Shown here piece by piece: positions 1 to 9,382 of a stretch of DNA of 64,000 nt. Position numbers and translations under genes: made by a program. Under the pieces are notes generated by a model that was given only the letters and a program-made list of their open reading frames with translations, did not search any database and was not told the DNA's origin. Origin of the DNA: Burkholderiales bacterium. Its GTDB lineage: Bacteria > Pseudomonadota > Gammaproteobacteria > Burkholderiales > JAHFRG01. The stretch is from assembly GCA_035518095.1 (NCBI GenBank), contig DATIXX010000041.1, positions 1 to 64,000 of the forward strand, written 5' to 3'. How positions within the stretch are numbered: the stretch's first letter is position 1; each line of letters starts with the position of its first letter.

Positions 1-2019
1 CATCTGCTCAAGATCGTTGGTCCCCTGCATGGCGCGGTTGACTCTGTCCATGTTTTCCAGGAACCAGAGATGCGCGGCACGTTCTTCTTCGGCGCGCTTG
101 CGTTCCGTCACATCCGCCACGGTGCCGACGTATTCGATGAGCTCCCCGGCTTTGTCGAAAACCGGATGCCACGTCACGTCGAGGTGTTTGACAGTCCCAT
201 CACGCAGCAGCAGCCTGTATTCGACCGTAACTTCAGCTTTTTTCTGGAATGCCTTCAGAACAACTTCGGAAGTCCTCTCGCGATCGTCCGGATGGACAAG
301 CCGAGCGGCCTCATCAGGATCCGGGAGGCCCCGCTGAGGATCCAATCCACAAATTCGGAACACTTCCTCGGACCAGTATAGCGATGCCCTCCTCACGGGG
401 TCGTAGGCGAAACTGCCGGTGTGGCTCAGCCTCTGTGCTTCCGCTAGGTAGGCCTCACTTCGTCGCAGAGCTTCCTCGGCCCGCTTGCGGTCCTCAATAT
501 CGGCCAGGATCCCGTACCACTTCAGGATGTTTCCGCGCCCGTCCCGCATTGGAACTGCACGAGCCAGGAACCAGCGGTGTTCCCCATCGGCAGCGCAGCG
601 GAAGCGCGCCTCATCCTCGAACAGCACTCCATTCGCCACGGAGGCGCGCCACTTCTCCACGTGTCGATCGATGTCATCGGGGTGAACGGCGGCCTGCCAG
701 CCCGAGCCCGCCGTATTTTCCGCGGAAAGACCTGTATATTCGGTCCAGCGCTTGCTGACGAATACATTCGACCCATCGGGCGCAGTCGTCCAGGCTATTG
801 CCGGAATCGTTTCGATGACGTCGCGAAGCTCTTTCTCACGTTGGTGAAGCGCTTCTTCGGCTCGCTTGCGCTCGGTGATGTCCTCGCACGCGACCAGTAG
901 AGTGGGCTGCTTCCTTAGGAGAACAGCATTCGCTGTTTCGCGGACCCACAGCATCGTGCCGTCCTTGCGGATCTTGCGCGCTTCCCACCTCATCATGCGA
1001 CCGAGATTCTGAAAACAACTCTCGATATTTCTCTGAATTCGCTTCCAATCGCCCTCGTAGAAAATTTTCAGCACCGGTTGACCGATCAATTCGTTCGCCC
1101 CGAAACCCAGCTGCTCCGCGCCAAAGGCGTTGACGGACAGGATAGTCTCGGCCGCGTCCACCATGAAGTACATGGTCGGGTTGTTTTCAAAGACGGCCTT
1201 CCATTGCTCCTCGCTCTCGCGAAGCGCCGCTTGCGCCCGCTTGCGCTCAGTAATGTCGCGTAGAATGACCGTGAAAACGACTTCGTTACCAAGACAAAGT
1301 TTGGAAATGGAAGCTTCGGCAGGGAATTCACCTCCATCTTTTCGCCGCCCAAATACTTCGCGACGTTGCGCCATGCTGCGCGAAACTTCCGAAGTTTTCG
1401 CAAACTCTTCGATGTCTCCCCTATGTGAATGCGCGAATCGTTGTGGCAGCAGAATCTCTAGCGGTTTGCCGATAACTTCCGCCTGCCCATACCCAAACAC
1501 TTTCTCGGCACCTTGATTGAACAGGATGATTCGCTGATGGGAATCAACGGATATGATCGCGTCCTGGGCAATGTCCAGAATGCCTTCAAACCGGGCCTTT
1601 GCGGCGCCCGCCGCTTCCTCGGCGCGCTTGCGCTCGACTCTCTCCCTGGCTTCACGTAATGCTCGGCGCACCGAGGGCACAATTCCAGATAGTCGTTCCT
1701 TTAAAAGATAATCCGTTGCCCCCGTCTTGAGGGCTTCGATCGCCACCTCTTCGCCGAGCGTTCCGGAAACGAAGATAAACGGCACGTCCGGCGCTCGCTG
1801 CGCTGCGATCTTCAATGCCGATATGCCGTCGAAGGAAGGGAGCGTATAGTCCGCGAGGATCAAGTCCAAGCCGCCTTTGTCGAGCGACGCGACGAAGTCT
1901 TCGCGGGTCTGCACGCGCGTGATGTCGCAGACGATTCCCTCTGCTTCGAGCATGTCGCGAACGATCTCGGCGTCCCCGGCGTCGTCCTCGAGGTGCAGCA
2001 CGTGAAGCGCGCGATTCAA
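1..2019 (-). CDS. REC-multi-PAS sensor protein, probable hybrid histidine kinase (partial, runs off left edge)
   Basis: The frame stays open from a TTG at 2019-2017 to the window edge (673 codons seen). The start is chosen because GGAG lies about 9 bases upstream and the codon begins 2 bases after the stop of the response-regulator gene, implying translational coupling. Residues about 4-120 form a receiver domain (LEDDAGD acidic pocket, ILADYTLP around the phospho-acceptor Asp, ATDYLLK). A charged linker follows, then four PAS/PAC units, each ending in a DITERKRAE-like PAC tail (about residues 140-255, 262-380, 388-510, 516-640). The last visible residues (FLENMDRVNRAMQGTNDLEQ) resemble the start of a GAF domain ahead of a kinase core, which would lie outside the window. 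Likely a cytoplasmic multi-input sensor; the ligands cannot be read from sequence. Confidence 0.85.
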   Translation of the reverse strand, partial: MNRALHVLHLEDDAGDAEIVRDMLEAEGIVCDITRVQTREDFVASLDKGGLDLILADYTLPSFDGISALKIAAQRAPDVPFIFVSGTLGEEVAIEALKTGATDYLLKERLSGIVPSVRRALREARERVERKRAEEAAGAAKARFEGILDIAQDAIISVDSHQRIILFNQGAEKVFGYGQAEVIGKPLEILLPQRFAHSHRGDIEEFAKTSEVSRSMAQRREVFGRRKDGGEFPAEASISKLCLGNEVVFTVILRDITERKRAQAALRESEEQWKAVFENNPTMYFMVDAAETILSVNAFGAEQLGFGANELIGQPVLKIFYEGDWKRIQRNIESCFQNLGRMMRWEARKIRKDGTMLWVRETANAVLLRKQPTLLVACEDITERKRAEEALHQREKELRDVIETIPAIAWTTAPDGSNVFVSKRWTEYTGLSAENTAGSGWQAAVHPDDIDRHVEKWRASVANGVLFEDEARFRCAADGEHRWFLARAVPMRDGRGNILKWYGILADIEDRKRAEEALRRSEAYLAEAQRLSHTGSFAYDPVRRASLYWSEEVFRICGLDPQRGLPDPDEAARLVHPDDRERTSEVVLKAFQKKAEVTVEYRLLLRDGTVKHLDVTWHPVFDKAGELIEYVGTVADVTERKRAEEERAAHLWFLENMDRVNRAMQGTNDLEQM

Positions 2020-2021
2020 CT

Positions 2022-2477
2022 TTAGCGTCTCCTTGCGACGCTTCCTGGCGGCGGCTCGTTGATCACGGCCCAGAACACGCCCAGTTCCTTAATGGCGTTG
2101 ACGAACTCGTGGAAGTCGACCGGCTTCACCACATAGGCGTTAACGCCGAGCCTGTAACTCGCCACCATGTCCCTTTCTTCCTGGGAGGAGGTGAGCACCA
2201 CGACGGGAATGAGCTTCAGCCTCTCGTCGGACCGGATCTGCTGCAGGACTTCGAGGCCGTCGATTTTCGGCAGCTTCAGATCGAGCAGCAGCACGGCAGG
2301 GTTCTCCTTGGCGCGCGACCTGTAGTTGCCCTTCGCGTGGAGGTAATCGAGGGCCTCCGCTCCGTCGCGCACCACCACCACCTCGTTCGCCAGGTTGTAT
2401 TCCTCGAGCGCAGTGAGCGTGATGTCGATGTCCTTGGGATCATCCTCGACCAGCAGAATCCGTCCTAGTCCGTTCAT
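2022..2477 (-). CDS. Single-domain response regulator, Rcp1/CheY-like
   Basis: This 151-residue protein is a lone receiver domain with no output domain. The pattern is that of regulators paired with phytochrome-type kinases (Rcp1 family): LLVEDDPKDID acidic pocket, VLLLDLKLPKIDG around the phospho-Asp, VVLTSS for the conserved Thr/Ser, and VVKPVDFHEF with the conserved Lys. The ATG at 2477 is preceded by AGGAG. A longer in-frame reading from 2648 would run back over the kinase gene and is rejected. The stop lies 2 bases before the TTG of the next sensor gene, and the gene starts 10 bases after the kinase stop, so the three form one operon. It probably receives phosphate from the kinase encoded just upstream. 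Confidence 0.93.
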   Translation of the reverse strand: MNGLGRILLVEDDPKDIDITLTALEEYNLANEVVVVRDGAEALDYLHAKGNYRSRAKENPAVLLLDLKLPKIDGLEVLQQIRSDERLKLIPVVVLTSSQEERDMVASYRLGVNAYVVKPVDFHEFVNAIKELGVFWAVINEPPPGSVARRR

Positions 2478-2487
2478 GTTTATCTCC

Positions 2488-4032
2488 TCATGGTTTTGGC
2501 ACTGAGAAATAGAACGTGGCCCCACTGTCCACGACGCCTTCGGCCCATACCCGGCCACCGTGTCGGGCGACGATGCGCTGCACCGTCGCGAGCCCGATGC
2601 CGGTCCCTTCGAAGTCTTCAGGCAGGTGCAGGCGCTGGAACACGCCAAACAGCTTGCTCGCGTATTTCATGTCGAAGCCGACGCCGTTGTCGCGGACGAA
2701 CACCACCACGTCTTCACTTGCGCCATCGCGGCACCCGATCTCGATCGCGGCATGCGGGCGCGTGCGGGTGAACTTTACCGCGTTGGACACCAGATTAAAC
2801 AGCACGAGCTTCAGCATCGAGCGGTCACCGTGCACGCTCGGCAGCGGCGCCCCGACCTTCCACGTGATGTCGAGCCCCTCCGTCTCCCGCTCTATGTCGT
2901 GTAACACCTCGCGCAGCAGGTCCCCGAGGCTCACCAGCGTCATGCGCGTCTCGGCCCGACCGATGCGCGAGAATGCCAGGAGGTCGTCGATCAGCGCGCC
3001 CATCTTCTTTGCCGATTCCAGAAGGTTGGTCACGTAGCGCCGGCTCCGCTCGTCGAGGTCCGAGGACGCGGTCTTCTGAAGAAGCTCGGCATATGCCGCG
3101 ACATGACGCAGCGGCGCGCGCAGGTCGTGCGACACGGAGTACGTGAAAGCCTCGAGCTCTTTGTTGCTCGCTTCGAGCTCAAGGGCTCGCCGTTCGAGTT
3201 GCGCGTTGAGCTTGCGGATATCGTCCTCCCGGCGCTTCCTCTCGGTGATGTCATTGTGCGTTTCCAGGATCGCAAGCGGCTGTCCGTCCGCATCGCGCTG
3301 CAGCGACCACCGGGTCGAGAGGACGACCTGTGCACCGTCCGCCCTAGTCTTGGTGAGCTCCCCCGCCCATCGCCCGGTGCGCAGGAGCTCTGCGCGGATC
3401 TCCTCGATGGGACGGGAAGAGACCGTCCGCAGAAGCTCAGGGGCGCGCTTGCCGACGGCTTGCTCTGCAGTCCATCCGAGGACCTCCTCCGCGCCGCGGT
3501 TCCAGTAGGTGATCGTGTCGTTCATGTCGCGCACGAAGATCGTGTCGTGGGTGAGATCGAGGAGGCTTGCTTGGCGCATGCGGACTGCGACTTCTTCTTG
3601 AAGCTGGTCGAGCGCGCGGCGCAGTTCGCGCTCGATGCGCCGGCGCCGAGCGGCGAACCAGCCGACGACCAGCGCGAAGACGACGAACACGCCGACGTGG
3701 GGTACGAGATCCTTGGGATCGACCTCAAACGAGTATAGCGGCGGAGTGAAGAAATAGTCGAGGCAGAGGGCCCCCGCGACAACGGCGGCTACGCCCTGCC
3801 CGGCCCCGCCGTACCAAATAGTGACGGCGATTGCGATGAGGAAGAGCGGTATTTCGAGGTTTCCAAGCCCGAGGTGCCCGCCGGCGAGCGCGAGGCCGAG
3901 GGCGACCGCGATCGCGAGAACAGCGAGCCCATACGGGCGAAGCGCACGCATGCTCATTCTTGCAGCACCGGCGCGAGGCTCGGAGCTATTCCTGATCGCA
4001 TGGATGTGCTTTATCGTTCTATCAGGCAGCAC
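2488..4032 (-). CDS. Membrane PAS histidine kinase with DUF4118 sensor (Cph1-like core)
   Basis: Up to 514 residues. An N-terminal block of about four hydrophobic segments (about residues 28-125) matches the DUF4118 membrane module of KdpD-like kinases. A PAS/PAC domain follows (about 150-270, ending ETHNDITERKR), then a short coiled coil, a HisKA domain with the H-box SVSHDLRAPLRH near residue 305, and a HATPase domain with N-box NLVSNAVKF, DNGVGFDM and GTGIGLATV. The H-box and the FGVFQRLH stretch are typical of phytochrome-like kinases, but no GAF/PHY photosensory domain is present. The start at 4032 has no obvious ribosome binding site; ATGs at 3957 and 3951 are equally likely and remove a non-conserved N-terminus. 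It probably phosphorylates the adjacent Rcp1-like regulator. Confidence 0.92.
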   Translation of the reverse strand: MLPDRTIKHIHAIRNSSEPRAGAARMSMRALRPYGLAVLAIAVALGLALAGGHLGLGNLEIPLFLIAIAVTIWYGGAGQGVAAVVAGALCLDYFFTPPLYSFEVDPKDLVPHVGVFVVFALVVGWFAARRRRIERELRRALDQLQEEVAVRMRQASLLDLTHDTIFVRDMNDTITYWNRGAEEVLGWTAEQAVGKRAPELLRTVSSRPIEEIRAELLRTGRWAGELTKTRADGAQVVLSTRWSLQRDADGQPLAILETHNDITERKRREDDIRKLNAQLERRALELEASNKELEAFTYSVSHDLRAPLRHVAAYAELLQKTASSDLDERSRRYVTNLLESAKKMGALIDDLLAFSRIGRAETRMTLVSLGDLLREVLHDIERETEGLDITWKVGAPLPSVHGDRSMLKLVLFNLVSNAVKFTRTRPHAAIEIGCRDGASEDVVVFVRDNGVGFDMKYASKLFGVFQRLHLPEDFEGTGIGLATVQRIVARHGGRVWAEGVVDSGATFYFSVPKP

Positions 4033-4044
4033 GATCCTGTAATC

Positions 4045-4898
4045 CTACGCAAAGTCAGCCTTCTCGCGGCATGCCTGCTCGAACAGTTTGCGATGTCCGT
4101 CGTCGTCCTCTGGGTGCTCGATTTGAGAAGACTCTTCACCATCTGGGGCATTCCTCGTTGAGGATTTATTCCATAGATTTGGAACATTTCCTCGGACCCG
4201 TGCGTCGTTTTCCCGGCGGCAGGATTGTAAGCCCAAATGCCCGTGTGGGTCAGGCTCTGCGCTTCGGACAGATAAGCCTCGCTTCGCCTTAGCGCTTGCT
4301 CCGCCCGCTTGTGGTCCCCGATAGTCGCCAGCATCCCATGACCGATGAATTGGTTCGCCCCGTAACCCAATTGCTCGGCGCCGAAGGCGTTCACCGATAC
4401 GACCTTCTCCGCCGCATCCATGATAAAGTACATCGTGGGATTGCTCTCGAAGGCCGCTCGCCATCGCTCCTCGACAGAATTGACCAGGTCCGCGAACCGC
4501 CGCTGTGCAGCTAGGGCTTCGGCACGGCGCCGGTTAGCGTTGAGAGCCTCTCTGCGCGCACGATCTGCGAGATGGCTCGTAATAATACCGATGACGAGGA
4601 ATGCAGCGAGCACAAAGAAGTCTCGCGAATCACTGAATTTGAAGGTGCTTGGCGGCGGGATCGACCAAGCGAACCCGAGGGCTGCAAGGAGTGAGACGAA
4701 GACCGCGTAACGAAAACGCCAGACGGAGGAGACAATTAAAACAACAAACAGAAAGATGAGAGTCGCGGTTAACGGCCGATCGCTAAGGGGCAGTGCATAG
4801 AGCACGGCAACGTTCGCGGTAACCACTGCGATGCAGATGGCGACCCGGTACACCGGATTTACGATCGACCTCATGGAATCGTGTTCCTGTGATGGCAT
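4045..4898 (-). pseudogene. Decayed DUF4118-PAS sensor kinase (internal deletion plus frameshift)
   Basis: The first about 105 residues carry four hydrophobic segments like the DUF4118 sensor of the neighbouring kinase, then a coiled coil and a PAS start (FESNPTMYFIMDAAE). The PAS core then jumps from GANQFIGHGML straight to IGDHKRAEQAL, skipping roughly 50 residues that the paralogous PAS in the gene at 1-2019 retains. A second PAS begins (SEAYLSEAQSLTHTG) but after NPQRGMP the homologous reading moves to another frame (IEHPEDDD, REKADFA) and hits TAG at 4045-4047. In the original frame the reading continues with unrelated sequence to 4011. No kinase core remains. It ends 12 bases before the kinase start at 4032, so it may survive only as a leader, or be an assembly-damaged gene. 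Confidence 0.75.
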
Positions 4899-5015
4899 TT
4901 TAAAGCACCTTTACGGCCGAGTTGAAGCGCGCCCACACTCCACTGAGCACATCGAGAAACCAACGCCAATCAGCGTGCGCGCGGTAGATGCCTTCGCGCC
5001 CGTCCAATGGCGTCA

Positions 5016-5350
5016 TCACCACCGTACCACAATCACCAGCAACACCGCGATGCCCACAGGGGTAGAGGGAAAGATCCAGAGATACCGCAAGCAGTGCGCG
5101 AAACTAACGCCAGTTACGATCAGTCGCTCGCTTCCCGCCAGTAGGCTCCAGCACAGATTTTCCCTGACCAGGAAAACGGTCGCAATAACAGCCCACATTC
5201 CTCCCAAAAAATCGCTGTCTTTGTCGACAAATCGAGCGAGACCATAGGTCACTACTCAATAGATGCTGAGACACCCGATGGCCGTGCCCACGGCGAAAAG
5301 GAAATCCCAAGCCGAAAAGCCCGCGCGGCCCGGCTTTGTAGGAATTCTGG
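5016..5350 (-). pseudogene. FUSC/YccS-type membrane protein fragment with in-frame stop
   Basis: Translation of the minus strand gives [20 protein letters not shown], then TGA at 5258-5256, then VVTYGLARFVDKDSDFLGG and MWAVIATVFLVRE, continuing to VGIAVLLVIVVRW before another stop. This looks like the N-terminal membrane half of FUSC (fusaric acid resistance-like) proteins, in which a Trp (TGG) would be expected where TGA now stands. The C-terminal half is missing. It is therefore a nonsense-mutated and truncated remnant. Immediately upstream the same frame runs into a fragment of a different gene family. Confidence 0.6.
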
Positions 5351-5385
5351 TTGTCCGCGACCGGCACGCCTGCCGGGGTGTCATT

Positions 5386-5468
5386 CTGTGGCTGAAGACG
5401 ATCGGCTGTCCTTTACCCCAGTCGTTGTAGTAGGTCTGCGCACCGTCTTTGGTGGTGATCGTGCTCAT
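5386..5468 (-). pseudogene. N-terminal stub of a chloroperoxidase-like alpha/beta hydrolase
   Basis: An ATG at 5468 opens a reading of about 28 residues ([20 protein letters not shown] then PIVFSH) that matches the N-terminus of non-haem chloroperoxidase-type alpha/beta hydrolases up to the oxyanion-hole region. The match then stops and the frame passes into the FUSC-like fragment. No nucleophile, acid or His of the triad is present, so this is gene debris. A mid/C-terminal piece of the same family occurs at 29.0-29.4 kb. Confidence 0.5.
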
Positions 5469-5553
5469 GCAGGCTATCCTTGGTGCGCCGTAGTCGGCAA
5501 AGGGTCGAAGGGTGTGGTGATGCGATCCATCGGCAGCCAAGACCGGCCGTGCC

Positions 5554-7209
5554 TTAATTGAGCACGCCGGGATGGACCATTTCCATGAGTTGGTGGTTGT
5601 CCCGATAGTCGACCGGGATACCGACGATTACCGGTCCCTGCATCGCGAGGGCGCGCTGGAGCGTCGGAGCGATCTCGTCCGGGGTATTGATGCGCAGCCC
5701 GCGAGCGCCGAATGACTCGGCGAACGGCACTATGTCTACAGGCCCGAAGTCGACGGCGGAAGCGCGGCCGTACTTCGCCACCTCTTGGAAGCGCACCATG
5801 TCGTAGGCGCCGTCGGTCCACACCAGGTGCACGAGGTTGCATTTGAGCCGCACCGCCGTCTCGAGCTCGGTTGCCGAGAAGAGGAAGCCGCCGTCGCCAG
5901 AGATGGAGATGACCTTGTCGCGCGGGCGAACCAGGCACGCGGCGATGCCCCAGGGCAGCCCCACACCCAGGGTCTGCTGCCCGTTGCTGATCAGCACCTG
6001 TCGAGCGCGAAAACTGTACAAATAGCGGGCCAGCCAGATGTGGAACGACCCCATGTCCAGGCACAGCGTCATGTCGTCGCTTAGCACGCGCTGCAGCTCG
6101 TACACCAGACGCAGCGGGTGAACGGGAGCGCCGTTCAGGTCGGCCGTGCGCGCACCGAGTTGCGCACGCTCGCGGCAAATCTCGGCAAGGAGCTGTGCGT
6201 CCGCCGAGACGGTTTTCCGTTCGACCCGGGCGGCGAGGGCGCGCAGCGTCGGCGCGATGTTGCCTGTCAGCTCGAGCTGCGGCCGATAGTCCTTGTCGAC
6301 GTCGGCGCCCACCGGATCGATATGCACGATTGGGCGCTTGCGTCCCCTGTTCCACAGGCTCGGGTCGTACTCGACGGGATCAAACCCCACGCTCACCACC
6401 ACGTCGGCGGCGTCAAGGAGCTTGTCGGCCGGCTGATTGTGGAACAGGCCCACCCGCCCCCCGAAGTAGCCGAAGAGCTCGCGCGGCACGACGCCAGCGC
6501 CCTGATACGTGCAAACCACCGGCAATTTCGTCTTCGCGAGGAAAGCGCGCACGGCTTCTGCGGCGAGCGGCTGGCTCGCGAGCAAGCCGAGCAGCAGGAC
6601 GGGCCGCTGTGCGCCGCTCACCAGGGTGGCGGCGGCAGTGATCGCCTCCGCCGGGGCGGGGCCGAGTTGTTCCGGCGCCACAGGCGTCAGCACCGCGCCG
6701 TCCGCCGCACCCATCATGATGTCTTGCGGAGCGCTGATGAAGGCCGCGCCGGGGCGGCCCGACTCCGCGGCGCGAAACGCGTTCGCCACGACTTCCGACA
6801 CCGCCTGCGGGGCATCGATTTCGGCGCTGAACTTCGTGATCGGCCGGAACATGCTAACGGTATCCATGCTCTGATGGACCTGCTTCAGGCGGTGAGCGAG
6901 CGGTACGGCACCGCCGATAGCGACCACCGGATCGCCCTCCGAATTGGCAGTGGCAAGGCCGGTGACCAGGTTGGAACATCCCGGCCCCGAGGTGACCAGC
7001 GTCACGCCCGCGTTGCCGGTCATGCGCCCGATGCCGCCGGCGATGAAAGCCGCGTTCTGCTCGTGGCGGCAGACCACCGTCTTGATCCTCGAGTCGAGGA
7101 GCGTGTCGAAAACCTTGTCGATCTTCGCGCCGGGAATCCCGAACACATATTCGACGCCTTGCGCCTCGAGGCTCTTCACCAGCAGCTCGGCGCCTGTTTG
7201 CATGCTCAT
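5554..7209 (-). CDS. alsS: Acetolactate synthase, catabolic type (AlsS)
   Basis: This 551-residue ThDP enzyme condenses two pyruvates to 2-acetolactate with loss of CO2, in the cytoplasm. The catalytic Glu is at about residue 50 (CRHEQNAAF). The FAD-fold-like middle domain and the C-terminal ThDP motif ([17 protein letters not shown], then CNLVHLVW) are intact. The length and the absence of a regulatory-subunit gene nearby fit the FAD-independent catabolic enzyme rather than IlvB/IlvI. Its start overlaps the stop of the acetolactate decarboxylase gene by ATGA, and it is the last gene of the citrate operon. That context means its pyruvate most likely comes from citrate and its product goes to acetoin. 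No terminator with a clear T-run was seen downstream. Confidence 0.95.
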   Translation of the reverse strand: MSMQTGAELLVKSLEAQGVEYVFGIPGAKIDKVFDTLLDSRIKTVVCRHEQNAAFIAGGIGRMTGNAGVTLVTSGPGCSNLVTGLATANSEGDPVVAIGGAVPLAHRLKQVHQSMDTVSMFRPITKFSAEIDAPQAVSEVVANAFRAAESGRPGAAFISAPQDIMMGAADGAVLTPVAPEQLGPAPAEAITAAATLVSGAQRPVLLLGLLASQPLAAEAVRAFLAKTKLPVVCTYQGAGVVPRELFGYFGGRVGLFHNQPADKLLDAADVVVSVGFDPVEYDPSLWNRGRKRPIVHIDPVGADVDKDYRPQLELTGNIAPTLRALAARVERKTVSADAQLLAEICRERAQLGARTADLNGAPVHPLRLVYELQRVLSDDMTLCLDMGSFHIWLARYLYSFRARQVLISNGQQTLGVGLPWGIAACLVRPRDKVISISGDGGFLFSATELETAVRLKCNLVHLVWTDGAYDMVRFQEVAKYGRASAVDFGPVDIVPFAESFGARGLRINTPDEIAPTLQRALAMQGPVIVGIPVDYRDNHQLMEMVHPGVLN

Positions 7210-7928
7210 TTCTTTTCTCCTTCAGCTTTGGCAAGGTCCGCGCTCGGGTCCCGGCGCAGGTCGGCCTTCAGAAAATCCTCGGTTTCCGGCAACGCTATGT
7301 GGTAATCACCCTCGCGCTGGATCTGCAGCCGCAGGTTGGTCGCGCGGCACTGCAGTAGATGGCCCCCGCTCGTACGGTCGTCCGACACGAAGTGCAGGTG
7401 GTAGCCGGGCACGTTGAGGGTCTTTACATACTCCGGCGTCCAGAACCCGACGAGCGTCCCCGACACGTTGCGATACTCGAACTCGGGCTGCACCGCCGCC
7501 GCCTGGACGAGCGGCACCCCTTCCGCGGTCCGGCACATCGCGCGCGTGTGCACGTAGTCGAAGTGCCCGTCCACGCGGAGCGCGAAGATGAAGTTCTCCG
7601 AAGCCCGCAGCGCGTCGAACCGGCGTGTGAGATGGGCAAGATCCGGGCATTGCGGCAACGTCACCGTTTCATCCGGTGCAAAGCGTGTGACCACGGCGAA
7701 CGGGCTCAGCGCATCATCGCCGCATTGGCGCACCGAGCCGTCGGAGCGCACCTGGTAGAAACGGCCGTCGACGACGATCATCTCGCCGTCGAGATTCTCG
7801 AAGGTGCCCAGGCCAAGATCGCCGTGTTGGCGCAGGGTGCCTACGCGTACCGCGGCCTGGTAGATACCCTCGACGAGCGCGATGGAGGTCGAGACCTGAT
7901 AGAGCGTGTGGTGCGGCGGACGGATCAT
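7206..7928 (-). CDS. alsD: Alpha-acetolactate decarboxylase
   Basis: This 240-residue protein has the length and fold markers of acetolactate decarboxylase (BudA/AlsD), which converts 2-acetolactate to acetoin and CO2. Family features visible are LYQVSTSIALVEGIY near the N-terminus, GTFENLDGEM, and the zinc-site stretch YHLHFVSDDRTSGGH with its three metal-binding histidines, followed by a conserved C-terminal strand. It overlaps citG upstream and alsS downstream by 4 bp each (ATGA), so all three are translated as a coupled unit. Together with AlsS it is a pyruvate-to-acetoin branch that consumes acid and avoids further NADH production during citrate breakdown. Confidence 0.95.
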   Translation of the reverse strand: MIRPPHHTLYQVSTSIALVEGIYQAAVRVGTLRQHGDLGLGTFENLDGEMIVVDGRFYQVRSDGSVRQCGDDALSPFAVVTRFAPDETVTLPQCPDLAHLTRRFDALRASENFIFALRVDGHFDYVHTRAMCRTAEGVPLVQAAAVQPEFEYRNVSGTLVGFWTPEYVKTLNVPGYHLHFVSDDRTSGGHLLQCRATNLRLQIQREGDYHIALPETEDFLKADLRRDPSADLAKAEGEKK

Positions 7929-8857
7929 CGTGCCTCCATGCCTTCATGCGCTCCGGGAAACTGAGCTAGGAACCAGGTAACCCCCAGCAGGTCTGCGCTC
8001 CCGCCAGGGCTGAGACGGCGCGCGATCAGGGCATCGTCGAACGCTGCCATCCTTTCTTCGCCATCGGCCGCGAGCACACCGCCTTCGCGCAGCAGCAACC
8101 TGGCGTACTCGCGCACATACTCGAGCCCGGCAAGACCGCCGCGGGACACGACGTTGGTATCGGTGTTGACCGCGAGCAGATGCAACAGCACCTGGAGGAG
8201 CGCCACCTCGTCACCCCAGCCCCCGCGCCGCAAGCGGTCGTACAGCGGCAGCGCGACCTCGCGTACCAGCGCATACCCCGAGGCTGCTTCGCCCCGGGCG
8301 CCGCTCAGCCCGTAGCGCCGGAAGACGCGTTCACCAGCCGTACGCGGCTCTTCAGTGGAATTCAGCTCGCGCTCGACGAGTCCGGCGCACATGCTCGCCA
8401 CTTGCGCGCAGATGCGCTCGCGGCTCAACGCGATGCCTTGCGCGAGCAGACGGCCGGCGCCGGCGCAGAGCAGGCCGAGCGAAAAGACGGCTCCCTTGTG
8501 CGTGTTGACACCATGGGTCGCCTGGAACATGGCTTGCTCGCACAGCACGCCGATGGGCCGCACGAGCGGTAGCAAGGCGCGCGCAGGCGTCCACGCTGTG
8601 GCATGGCCCTTTTCCACGAAGCGACGCCACCAGGGCGCAATGGCGCGAGCGCTGGCGAGGAACGTGCGAAAGTCCATGTCGTGGTGGGCGCCGCAATTGC
8701 GACGGTCCACGAGTCCGGGCTTCGGCGTGAGCATCAGTTCTGACAACAGCGCCTGGTCGGCATAGTCGGCGATCAGACTCAAGGTCGTCGCCGCGTAAAC
8801 TGCCGGCGACGGCGAGAGGAACGCCGTATTATGAGTTTGTACGCTGATCATATTCAT
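7925..8857 (-). CDS. citG: Triphosphoribosyl-dephospho-CoA synthase (CitG)
   Basis: This 310-residue cytoplasmic enzyme makes 2'-(5''-triphosphoribosyl)-3'-dephospho-CoA from ATP and dephospho-CoA, the precursor of the citrate lyase prosthetic group. Family motifs are visible: ELMLTPKPGLVDRRNCGAHHDM, THGVNTHKGAVFSLGLL, and DTNVVSRGGLAGLEYV. The start overlaps the citX end by 29 bp, so this gene and citX are probably coupled. It is a separate protein here, not the CitXG fusion seen in some species. The stop overlaps the alsD start by ATGA. Confidence 0.95.
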   Translation of the reverse strand: MNMISVQTHNTAFLSPSPAVYAATTLSLIADYADQALLSELMLTPKPGLVDRRNCGAHHDMDFRTFLASARAIAPWWRRFVEKGHATAWTPARALLPLVRPIGVLCEQAMFQATHGVNTHKGAVFSLGLLCAGAGRLLAQGIALSRERICAQVASMCAGLVERELNSTEEPRTAGERVFRRYGLSGARGEAASGYALVREVALPLYDRLRRGGWGDEVALLQVLLHLLAVNTDTNVVSRGGLAGLEYVREYARLLLREGGVLAADGEERMAAFDDALIARRLSPGGSADLLGVTWFLAQFPGAHEGMEAR

Positions 8858-9380
8858 TCACGATCTTCCGTATAGTGTTCAATAACTCTTGCAGCGGGTG
8901 CCGGCGCGAGCGGCCGCAGGCATGGGCCGGCTGCTCGCATACCAGGCAACGCCGCACTGGAAATCCTAGTTCCTGACGCGACAGTCGCCCCTGTCCGGGA
9001 GCGATGACGTCGAGATCCCAAAGGCGTCCCAGAGGGTGATGGTCTTCGAGCTCGACGGTCGCCGACTTGACGATCCGCGCGTCCACATCCATGACATAGA
9101 GCGCTTCCGGGCCGGTTTCCTGCCACCAGATTTCGCGCGACAGTACGCGCCAGCCCCGCTCGTTGGATACGGCCCCCAGCTCCTGAAGCGCTTCGGCCAG
9201 CACCTGGCGTGGCAACCACCCATCCTTCACCGGGCCCGGCATCACGACGGTCATCGAAACCAGCGGTTTGTCGAATCGCGCCAAAGCAGCGGCCTGACGA
9301 GCGGCCCGCCGCTCTCTCGCAGTCAGCATTTGGTCGAGGCTGACCTTGGTCTCAGGAACCGTTTCGACCGACACATGCAT
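8829..9380 (-). CDS. citX: Apo-citrate lyase phosphoribosyl-dephospho-CoA transferase (CitX)
   Basis: This 183-residue protein is CitX, which transfers the phosphoribosyl-dephospho-CoA group onto the serine of the CitD acyl carrier protein. The N-terminal part has the MLTARERRAARQAALL-like helix, and the C-terminal part has the family signature DLDVIAPGQGRLSRQELG, followed by RRCLVCEQPAHACGRSRRH with its conserved cysteines. It starts 2 bases after the citF stop. It is required, with CitG, to turn apo-citrate lyase into the active enzyme. Confidence 0.95.
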   Translation of the reverse strand: MHVSVETVPETKVSLDQMLTARERRAARQAAALARFDKPLVSMTVVMPGPVKDGWLPRQVLAEALQELGAVSNERGWRVLSREIWWQETGPEALYVMDVDARIVKSATVELEDHHPLGRLWDLDVIAPGQGRLSRQELGFPVRRCLVCEQPAHACGRSRRHPLQELLNTIRKIVNEYDQRTNS

Positions 9381-9382
9381 AA

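Noticed and set aside
6118-7305. Long plus-strand open frame of about 395 codons opposite alsS
   Set aside because: It is antisense to a fully conserved acetolactate synthase, has no family resemblance, and arises from the high GC codon bias.
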